A stretch of 64,000 nucleotides of DNA from Delphinus delphis (lineage: Eukaryota > Chordata > Mammalia > Artiodactyla > Delphinidae): contig NC_082698.1 in assembly GCF_949987515.2 (NCBI RefSeq), forward strand, positions 1,691,501-1,755,500, in the 5' to 3' direction. The notes under the pieces were generated by a model. The model searched no databases and was not told the origin of the DNA. It saw only the letters and a program-made list of their open reading frames with translations. Each line of letters begins with the position of its first letter. The stretch's first letter is position 1. A program made the translations under genes and the position numbers. This document shows positions 56,206-64,000 of the stretch, piece after piece.

Positions 56206-57261
56206 TCTGTCTCCCCAGGCCTCTGGCCACACGTCCCCTCCAGGAGGGCGGGCCCTGGAGCGTCGCAGCCTCACTGTGGTCGCAGAGGCTGTGGAAGTTC
56301 ACGGGGACCAGGGGCCCTTCCCTAGCCTGGACGGCCCCTGCATCCAGTCCACCTCGGCTCAGGCCAGCTCCCACATGGCCATGGAAGGCCTTGCTGTGCA
56401 TGGACATTTGTGACTCTGAAGTTTCTTGGGAATCTTACTGCATGTGTGTTGAGGAGCAAAATAGGAGCCTGAGATGAGGGTTCCACGGCGCTTGGTGGAA
56501 ACGCAGGTCAGTGGCTGCCTGGGTCACGCTGACGGGGAGCCGGAGGATAAAACCACCGGAGCAGAGCACGGGCGTAAATGGAAACAGAGTTAGAGCCCAG
56601 TCCCCACACCGCGGGAGGGCGAGGCCATTTCAAAGGGAGGATGATAAACGGGGGACATCAGTGCTGCCATCCAAGGTCCGCCTGGACTTCCTCTGTTCAC
56701 CAGCCCCCACTGGGAGGCCCCCTCAATCGTCCAGGGGTTGCAGTGAAAGGGGTGCCAGACGGGGCTGGAGGGGGTGTGGACGGCTGTGAAGATACCCGCA
56801 GACATCCAGATGAGAGGGACGTGAGGGCCTCTTTGGTTACCTGCCACCAGCTTAGACGCACAGAGTTAGGAGGACTTGCTGAGGATGTGGACCCCCAGGC
56901 AGCCACACTCCCGTGCTGGGGTTTCCCCTTGATGCAGCTCACTCTTCAATCCTAGACAACCTTGGTGTGTTTTCCCCAGGAGGGCCTGATATTGCAGTCC
57001 AGGAGGAAGGACCACAGATGCTGGGTGCTGAGGTTTTGGAAACTCAGTGTTAAAAAATAAATACATAGTTTTCTCTGTGGAAAAACCTTCCATAGCTAAT
57101 AGGCATTTTGGATTCCTAAGAGGGAGATCCTATAAAGTACCTCCTAGATTCAGACATCCACAGACCTTTTTTTTCTCCTTCAAGGCATCTCTTGGGGCCA
57201 GTTTGTGGAAAACACATTTTGGAAAATACAGCTTCATACCAATTTTAACTCCAATGCAAAA
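56206..57261. other. Unclassified sequence
   Basis: GC-rich to about 56960, then AT-rich. A ggtcagtggctgcctgggtc word at 56506-56525 recalls an L1 3' segment, but nothing around it supports a call. No gene is seen. Confidence 0.4.
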
Positions 57262-57286
57262 AGAGAGAGAGAGAGAGAGAGAGAGA
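57262..57286. repeat. (AG)n microsatellite
   Basis: Twelve AG units without interruption lie just upstream of the decayed L1. Confidence 0.95.
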
Positions 57287-58276
57287 TTGGGCAATGCTAC
57301 CACCAAAGAGTGGGAATTTATAAAGATGAATTAAATAGAGATTCTAGGACTGAAAAAATATTAACTAAAATAAAGAATTTGTTGGGTGAGTGTAACTGCA
57401 GATTTCAAAGGGCAAAAGAATGTATATGGAAGCCAAGTCAACAGGGCACATCCAAATTGAAGCACAGAGAGAAAGGTTCAGTGAAAATACAGAGTTGAAG
57501 AGCAAAATTAGGCATGCTGTAAAGTTCTCAAATTTCTACAATTGGAGCTCCAGGATGAGAAGGTAGCATACATGGAAAAAAGCAGAATTCAATGAACAAT
57601 AAACAAGAGTTTGGAAAGGGATGCTGGAGGCCGAGGTGGCTGGAACTCACAGGGCAAAGTCCTCACATGAGGGAGTTTCTCAGAGAAAGAGCTCCAGAAA
57701 TGCACTCTGGGGTCCCCTTGAGTCCTTGACTGACCACTAGACTGAGGGCTCACAGGGTTAGATTCTGTGAGCCTGGCCAAAGTCCAGCTGAGGGCAGTGT
57801 GTGAGCAGGTCCTGAGCTCACAGGGGCATCCAGCCTCCAATAAGTGAGGACCAAGAGGCTGCACTGAACGCTTACTGGTCTCATTAGAGACTGAGAAGAG
57901 TCGTACCTTAAAAATAACTACTCTAGACCTGCTCCAAAAGAGCATAAAATCAAGCAAATAACAGATAAATAACTGACTCCTACCTCATTGCAAACACAAA
58001 ATTTAGCTTGAAACAGAGTAGACCAAAGTGTAAAAGGTTAAAAATATAAAACTCCTAGAAGAAAATAGAGCAGAGAGCCTTGGATCATTCTTAATCATAA
58101 GTGAAAGGAATTGATAAGTTGATCTTCATTAAAATAAAAAAGTTCTACCCTTGGTCCAATAATACCATGAAAACAAGAAAAAATAAGCCATGGACTGGGA
58201 GAGGAGATTTACAATACATGTAACTGGGAACAACTTGTGTTCAGCACGTAAAAAAGATGTAAGAGAAGACCAATGT

Positions 58277-58621
58277 CTTAGCCAGCTCAGGCAGCCGTAA
58301 CAATGCCACAGACTGGGTGGCTTAACGAACAAACATTCGTTCCTCACAGGTCTGGAGTCTGGAAGACAGAAATCAGGTGTCAGCAGGTCCGGTCTTCCTG
58401 GTTTACAAGTGGCATCCTCCCATCTTCACCTCACAAGCTGGAGAGAGAGAGTTCTTGTTCCATCCTCCCCTTATAAAGGCACTAACTCCCTCACAAGGCC
58501 GCCCCCCCCCCCACTCATGACCCCATCATATCCCTGAGGCCTCCCCTCCAAACACTGTCACATCGGGGATTTAGACTTCAACATACAAATTTTGGGGAGA
58601 AACAAATATTCAGTCCATAGT
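58277..58621 (-). mobile_element. MLT1/MST-type LTR nested in the L1
   Basis: tcttagccagctcaggcagcc, then acagactgggtggcttaacg, cctcacaggtctggagtctgg, ccccttataaaggcactaac, gacttcaacatacaaatttt and attcagtccatagta form the reverse complement of a MaLR LTR. L1 3' sequence continues on the right. A run of 13 or so C at about 58503-58513 lies within it. Confidence 0.88.
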
Positions 58622-59942
58622 AAGCTTATTAAAAATAGGCGGATGCAGGTACTCCTCAAAAGAAGGTATTCGGATGACCAGTCAACACATAGAAGACACA
58701 TAACACCATCAGTCATCAGAAATGAGAATTTAAAGCACAAGAAACACTTTCCATTCAATTTTTGCTATGAATCTAAAACTGCTCTTTAAAAAGGTCCACT
58801 AAAAACAAAACCCACAGTGAACTACCATTATCCATCTACTAAAAAGGCTAATTAAAATGTTTTTAATGACAATACCAAGTAAAGTAAGAACATGGAAGAA
58901 GTGGAAATCTATACTTCCGAGGTTGGAAGAGTAAAAACTCTACAGCCTGCTTGGAAAATAGCTTGGTAATTTCTTATGAAGTTAAGTAAACACTCACCAT
59001 TTGACCCAGCAATCCCACTCCTGGGAATTTATCTGAGAGAAAAGAACTCTTGAGCTCAAATGAGATTTGTTCATTAATGTCCATGTCAGCCTGGCTCAAA
59101 TAGTATAAAAGCAGAATTAGTCTCCATGTTTCCAAAAGGACAAAATGGTTAAACAGTTTTCAGACTATTCATAATGCAATGGAATAATATTCAGCAATAA
59201 AAGTGCATAAAATGCTGATTCACATGACAACATGCGTGAATCTCAAAACATGATTTTCAGTGAAAAGAAGCCAGACACGGAAAGTCCATATTTCATAACT
59301 GCACTTATATTAACACGGAATTCTAGATCAGTGAGACAAGCTACAGAGACAGAGGTGGGTCAGGGCCTGACTCAGCACAGCGATGGGAAACTTGACCAGA
59401 AGGAGCATCTGGGCCTTTTAAAGGTGATGGAAATGTATATTTGTCAAAACTCATTCAACTATTCAGTTAGAATAAGTGTGTTTTATAATGTGTAAATTGT
59501 ACTTCAATAAACTTGAGAAACAATATTGTACCACTGCACACTCAATAGAAATTTAATTGTTAAAATTAAAACAGTAGAAGGTTTGAGGAAACCTAGAGCA
59601 ACTGGAACCCTTGTATGCTTCCGGGAGGAATGTGAATTGGAACGACTCTTCTAGAAATCTGTGTGGTGGTCCTACTACGCTGAAAACCCCATGTACCTGA
59701 GCAATTCCAGTTCCAGAAAAGAGTCCAACAGAAACGCATACACGTGTTTAACAAAGTGTGTGGGTTGTAGTATTCATGACAGCATTATTGGCCACAGCTC
59801 CGAACTGAAGGCAACCCAGATGCCCATCCGTGGTCGCAAGGATTACAACAGAATACTGTATGGCAAGTAAAACAGACAAATTAGCAGCTGCGTGGGTAGC
59901 GTGGGCAAATATCACAAACCTAATTCTGATGGTAAGACAAAC

Positions 59943-60020
59943 AGACACACACACAAACACACACACACACACAAACACAAACACACACAAACACACACAC
60001 ACACAAACACACACACACAA

Positions 60021-60067
<47 letters not shown>

Positions 60068-60070
60068 CAC
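59943..60070. repeat. Compound AC microsatellite with regular AAAC interruptions
   Basis: About 128 bases of (AC)n are interrupted by eight AAA triplets at 59955, 59973, 59979, 59989, 60005, 60019, 60035 and 60051. The last four spacings are 16, 14, 16 and 16, so a 16-base higher-order unit has spread within the tract. It lies inside an L1 3' fragment. Open frames on both strands are repeat artefacts. Confidence 0.97.
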
Positions 60071-60350
60071 ATAGTGTGTGATTCTAGTGGTACAGAGCCC
60101 CAAACTAAGCAGGCAGACCCTGCTGTCACAGGGCGGGTTTGAGTTCCCCTGGGGTGGGAGAGTGTGGGGATAGGAAGTGGACTCCGGGTTGGAGGGGGGC
60201 TTCTGTAAATGTGGTTCTGACTGTTTCTTGACCTGGCTGTAGTTACACAGATTGTCGGTCTTGTGAAGATTCATCACACCATACTTTTATGATGTGTGCA
60301 GTATTCTGAGTGCTAATATATTTAATAAAAAATTTATGTATCAATAGAAT

Positions 60351-61301
60351 GTCACAAAAAACACACAAATATATAAAGGTCCTAATAGAGTAATGGTTAA
60401 AATATTTTACTGGAATTCAAGAAATAGAAATTGGGCTGAAAATATATTAGCCTAAGTGGACAAGGAGAGTGCTGTGGTCTGTGTGAAGGTGCCAGGAGAC
60501 TTGGAAGGTGACTGGAAACTCAGAAAACAGCCCCCGATCATGATGGACCCTTGATGGATCTGACCATTGATTTTTTTTTTTTTGTAGAACAATCTGGCAA
60601 GTTTGTTTGCGTGTGTGCTCTTATATATGCAGACATAAGCCATGACTGACACTGAAAACTGTGTGAGTATTCCCAGGACCCTAACTGGCTGTGTGGGGAG
60701 AGACACATTTTATTGGTCTTTCCCTAGCACATTCGATATTTACCAGCTGTTTTATCTTTGCATTTATAATAAACGAAATAAGTTTAGCAAAGGGAAGGGA
60801 TACAATGTCATCACCCAAAATCAGTGGCTCTCTTTACATCACTTAGAGAATGTGATAGAAAGTCAGGGGCCAAACATAATAGGAGTGAGTCTATACAGAT
60901 GTGAGCTGGGGTGACAGCACACAGGTGAACGAGGACCAGGGGGAGGGGCCGCACGTGAGGAGGTACCCACCTCACCTGAGTCCCAGACAGGAACACCTGC
61001 TCACTCGGCCCATCGCTCACACTTGTCACTTTTTCTATACAGAATACCATTTATTCAAAATTAGTGATCTTGAATACTATTAAAGAAAAAGAAACACACC
61101 TCTGTCAAAGGGAGGGATAAAAGTAGGCTTGGAAACCCTGCTGCCGCGGTAAGATTGTGCTGCCCCTGCAGCGTCTGCAAAGGGAAGGACCAGGGAAGCG
61201 GGGTGTGCGTGCTCACACCCAGCAGGCTGCACGGAAGGGCGTGGCTGGGAGGGAAAGGCCGGGCAGCACTCTGGACAAAGAGTTTCCTTCCTCAACTTCA
61301 C
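60351..61301. other. Unclassified sequence
   Basis: AT-rich to about 60900, then mixed. A poly-T run lies at 60570-60582. No gene or clear repeat is seen. Confidence 0.45.
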
Positions 61302-61537
61302 ATTTCTGGTCTTTTTTTTTTTTTTTCCCTGCGGTACGCGGGCCTCTCACTGTTGTGGCCTCTCCCGTTGCGGAGCACAGGCTCCGGACGCGCAGGCTCA
61401 GCGGCCATGGCTCACGGGCACAGCCGCTCCGCAGCACGTGGGATCCTCCCGGACCGGGGCACGAACCCGTGTCCCCCGCATCGGCAGGTGGACTCTCAAC
61501 CACTGCGCCACCAGGGAAGCCCCAGATTTCTGTTCTT
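61302..61537 (-). mobile_element. Short CHR-type SINE, antisense
   Basis: The body runs from poly-T at 61314 through cggtacgcgggcctctcact, aggctcagcggccatggctc and gcaccggggc-type tRNA sequence to gcgccaccagggaagcccc at 61523. An imperfect target duplication, atttctggtctt (61302-61313) and atttctgttctt (61526-61537), flanks it. It belongs to the same short subfamily as 51991-52190 and 62804-63017. Confidence 0.95.
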
Positions 61538-61591
61538 GATGATTAAACACCTAAGAGAGAAGATAGGAGATCTATCTTCAATCCTATGACA

Positions 61592-62295
61592 TTTTTTTTT
61601 TTACTGATGTGTAGTTGATTTATAATGTATCAATTTCTGCTGTACAGCAAAGTGATTCAGTTATACATATATATACATATATACATACACAGCTATACAC
61701 ATATATGTACATATGTATAATTGAATCACTCTGCTGTACAGCAGAAATTAACACATATGCTGTACATATATATGTATATATTTTCATATTCTTTTCCATT
61801 ATGGTTTATCCCAGGATACCGAATATAGTTCCCTGTGCTATATAGTAGGACCTTGTTGTTTATCCATTCTATATATAATAGTTTGCATCTGCTAATCCCT
61901 AACTCCCAATCCTTCCCTTCCCCACCCCCTCCCCCTTGGCAACCACAGTCTGCTCTCTATGTCTGTATACAGTCTGTTTCTGCTTTGTAGATAAGTTTAT
62001 TTGTGTCATATTTTAGATTCCACATATAAGTGATATTGTATGATATTTGTCTTTCTCTGTCTGATTTAATTTACTTAGTATGATCAGCTCTAGGTCTATC
62101 CATGTTGCTGCAGATGGCATTATTTCATTCTTTTTTATGGCTGAGTAGTATTCCATTGTATATATGTAGCACATCTTCTTTGTTCATTCCTCTGTCAATG
62201 GACAATTAGGTTATTTCCATGTCCTGGCTGCTGTGAATAGTGCTGCTATGAATATAGGGGTGCATGTATCTTTTCAAATTATAGTTTTGCCTATG
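61592..62295 (-). mobile_element. L1 3' end, antisense, 5'-truncated
   Basis: After a poly-T start come ctgatgtgtagttgatttat, tttctgctgtacagcaaagt, atggtttatcccaggatacc, tagttccctgtgctatatag, taggaccttgttgtttatcc, ccacatataagtgatattgt, a tggctgagtagtattccattg block and ggtgcatgtatcttttcaaa. This is the reverse complement of a young cetartiodactyl L1 3' region, truncated near 62295. The stretch 61631-61750 is an inverted repeat not expected in the L1 consensus. Confidence 0.93.
61631..61750. repeat. Inverted repeat (cruciform candidate) inside the L1 tail
   Basis: The arm 61631-61670 (starting caatttctgctgtacagcaa) and the reverse complement of 61711-61750 agree at 37 of 40 positions. The 40 bases between them are TA/CA-rich and also partly self-complementary around an AGCT centre. 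In a normal L1 tail the left arm continues into tatacat and then ttcttttcc, so the right arm is extra: an inverted copy of about 40 bases. Confidence 0.92.
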
Positions 62296-62803
62296 ACAAT
62301 TTTTAAATGACGAAGTTGGAGCTCACTCAATTAAGTCACTCTGTTAAGTGAAGCAGCTAGTTTGGACACCACTCACTCTAATTCCAAACGCTCAAGCTCC
62401 ATGTTTCTGCCTCTAGTTCATGCTGTTTTTATAAAAAGGGTTTTTGTTTTTATTTTTCAAATATTACAATTACCTGGCAAAGCAGAAGACCTAATTTGCC
62501 TACTTAATTGGACACTTTGCTTTTCTCAGGGTTGCTAAGTGCTTGACGGTGGCCTAATTACACTGCAGCCCTCCCGCTTCACACCAAAGAGAGAACTCTA
62601 GAACCCTGTCATCGCAGATGTCATGAGGGGTGCTCTCTTGACCTCAGCCTCTCCCCTCAACACACACACAGCCGTCCTAAGTGACAAATTCTCTCAAAGT
62701 CCTGTTTTAAGGTACATAGCATAGTGCACAGCTAACTGCTCAGGGGGAGGAGAAATGTTATAGTAAATGAGACAGCTTACTTTAGAAAAAAATATCATTC
62801 TAC
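62296..62803. other. Unclassified AT-rich sequence
   Basis: This lies between the L1 and a SINE. No gene or secure repeat is seen. Confidence 0.45.
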
Positions 62804-63017
62804 GGGCTTTCCTGGTGGCGCAGTGGTTGGGGGGTCCGCCTGCTGATGCGGGGGACACGGGTTCGTGCCCCGGTCCGGGAGGATCCCACGTGCCGCGGAG
62901 CGGCTGGGCCCGTGAGCCATGGCCGCTGAGCCTGCGCGTCCGGAGCCTGTGCTCCGCAACGGGAGAGGCCACAACAGTGAGAGGCCCGCGTACCGCAAAA
63001 AAGAAAAAAAAAAAAAA
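62804..63017 (+). mobile_element. Short CHR-type SINE, sense
   Basis: It starts gggctttcctggtggcgcag and continues with a B-box-like gggttcgtgccccggtcc, ggatcccacgtgccgcggag, ccatggccgctgagcctgcg, ctgtgctccgcaacgggaga and gaggcccgcgtaccgc, ending in an A-rich tail at 63001-63017. I find no convincing target duplication. It is the sense-oriented member of the short subfamily and is little diverged. Confidence 0.95.
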
Positions 63018-63329
63018 TTCATGTCAGCTTTGTAAAGAAAACGTTTCTCCCCCGACTTCTGCAGAGCCCAAAAGAAAAAGTCCCAGGAACCCCATGCACG
63101 GGGTGGGGGAGGGAGGAAAGTGGCGACAGTCACCACGAGGCCCCTGACTTCCCCTAGGAAGACACGCAGGGCGCGGTGGCGCTGGTGGTGAGCTGCCCCG
63201 GCGGCTGTTGTCCAGAGAGGGAGGGACACCTGGGGAGCGTTACAAACCGTGTTCTATGGTTAAGTGTGTTCAGAAGGCAGATTCCGGCTCACAGACTCGG
63301 CGTCTAGAAAAGTGAGATTGGAGGACCCG
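63018..63329. other. Unclassified sequence
   Basis: GC-rich, with no recognisable gene or repeat. Open frames continue from the SINE and are not meaningful. Confidence 0.45.
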
Positions 63330-63470
63330 CGCTGTTAGAACACGTCCCTGCAGTCAGTTCTCACGAGCGGGGCCACGTCTGACTCACCTTCGGGTCCCTG
63401 CATGTGGCGCAGTGTCTGGCACATAACAGGTGCCAACCAATGTCTCTCGACTAAACACATCTAGTAATGA
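63330..63470 (+). mobile_element. L2 or MIR 3' tail, sense
   Basis: gcagtgtctggcacataaca, then ggtgccaaccaatgtctctcg match the L2 3' end (consensus acagtgcctggcacatagtaggtgctcaataaatgttt). The upstream part is too diverged to place. Confidence 0.6.
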
Positions 63471-63559
63471 TGCTGGTCACAGCAACAGGAAGAAGCAGCG
63501 TCTGCCATGCACGTTCTGCTATTGTGAGACACATCAGGGGCGTTGGCAGCCCCTGTTTG

Positions 63560-64000
63560 GGGTGTTCAGACAGACATCACCAGAAGGGTATATCTGACCT
63601 AGATCTTGAGGAAGGAATCAGACTGGTGGATGATGGAGGAGGGGCACGTGGCTGGCAGAAGAGAGAAACTCACAGCTGTTCAGTACAGAGCACGTGGTGG
63701 GGAGGACCGGGAAGGACCCAGGAGGGGAGTTGGGACACGGGACGGATGCACAGGCAATGTCAAAGCTACCAGGAAGGCACTAGACACTGTTAAGCTGGGA
63801 TGTGACCCCAGGAGTTGGTTTGATAGAAGTGACTCTAGTCTAGAAATCATGTGGAAGATGATATGCAGAGAGAAGCCCACAGAGGGGAGACCTGGGAGGA
63901 TTTGCCTGTTGTCTCTGACTTGAACTTACAGGCAGCGAGATGGAGAGGACGGAAGAGATTTTGACGGACAGTGCAGGACCCAGAGACCAATTAGATGCAC
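63560..64000 (-). mobile_element. L2 LINE fragment, antisense, running off the window
   Basis: gggtatatctgacctagatc, then ttgaggaaggaatcagactgg, gcacaggcaatgtcaaagct, aggcactagacactgttaag, ctgggatgtgacccc and a final agagaccaattagat match the L2 antisense order (consensus acatttgagctgagacctgaaggatga, ggcaagtgcaaaggccc, gggagtgacatgatc, gagaccagttaggagg). The element continues past 64000. Confidence 0.75.

Larger units (their letters stand above)
57290..60350 (+). mobile_element. Decayed L1 sequence, sense, with nested insertions
   Basis: The left part (57330-57600) resembles L1 ORF1-side DNA: attctaggactgaaaaaata, a caatagaaattt-poor context, then ctacaattggagctccagga. From 57990 ORF2/3' landmarks follow: aaaactcctagaagaaaata, catttgacccagcaatccca, ctcctgggaatttatctgag, caatggaataatattcagca and gtgaaaagaagccagacacg. 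The L1 ends near 59515 at cttcaataaacttgagaaac. A second 3' section with the same order (gagcaattccagttcc, gacagcattattggcca, cccagatgcccatccgtg) runs from about 59560 to 60350, so two L1 fragments lie in tandem. All frames are broken. Confidence 0.75.

Noticed and set aside
58503..58513. Poly-C run as a possible regulatory site
   Set aside because: It lies within an old LTR and is most simply a homopolymer slippage product.
59748..60277. Cysteine/valine-rich and threonine/histidine-rich open frames
   Set aside because: They translate the compound AC microsatellite, which is open in several frames on both strands.
62804..62900. tRNA-like A and B boxes
   Set aside because: They are the internal promoter of a tRNA-derived SINE. 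No cloverleaf with an anticodon arm and acceptor stem is preserved.

Overview
This is nuclear DNA from a mammal, most probably a cetacean and perhaps a toothed whale. The best evidence is four tRNA-derived SINEs of the whale/hippopotamus CHR type: one long copy at 16398-16717 and three short copies at 51990-52190, 61314-61523 and 62804-63017. They occur with cetartiodactyl-type L1 3' ends and with older elements shared by all placental mammals (MIR, L2, MLT1 LTRs, hAT/MER5). Species and locus cannot be fixed from the sequence alone.

No protein-coding gene, exon or structured RNA gene can be supported. The many open frames of 60-200 codons lie on both strands, overlap each other, and fall in GC-rich or tandemly repeated DNA. 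They have no recognisable domain or credible exon structure. The window reads as intergenic or deep intronic sequence.

Layout. 1-15100 is mostly unclassified sequence with several tandem arrays: a 39-bp minisatellite at 7456-7806, a degenerate 13-bp array at 9326-9445 and a 28-bp minisatellite at 10300-10419. It also holds a pair of diverged duplicate segments (4206-4370 and 5136-5310). 15118-16731 has a solitary ERV1-like LTR and the long SINE. 19190-26450 is dense in LINE debris: an L2 split by an L1, an antisense L1, a sense ORF2 remnant, a hAT element split by an L1, and a long decayed sense L1. 29090-31860 has L2, two hAT fragments and an antisense MLT1 LTR. 37513-39808 has a second copy of the ERV1-like LTR and an ERVL-type LTR. 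44284-45430 is an L2 carrying an expanded (CATC)n-like tail and interrupted by an MLT1 LTR. 46500-49200 is largely repeat-free and is the best place to look for conserved regulatory DNA. 51990-53513 has a SINE, a MIR and an MLT1 LTR. 57290-60350 is a decayed L1 with a nested MLT1 LTR and a long compound AC microsatellite. 61302-64000 has two SINEs, a young L1 3' end containing an unusual near-perfect inverted repeat, and L2.

Nothing here looks like a new multi-gene system. The most notable signals are structural: the inverted repeat inside the L1 tail (61631-61750), the alternating two-type minisatellite (7456-7806), the duplicated segment whose two copies both keep a splice-acceptor-like sequence (about 4200 and 5130), and an L2 whose 3' tail appears to have seeded a long microsatellite (44284-44620). 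All repeat family names come from recognition by eye, not from a database search.
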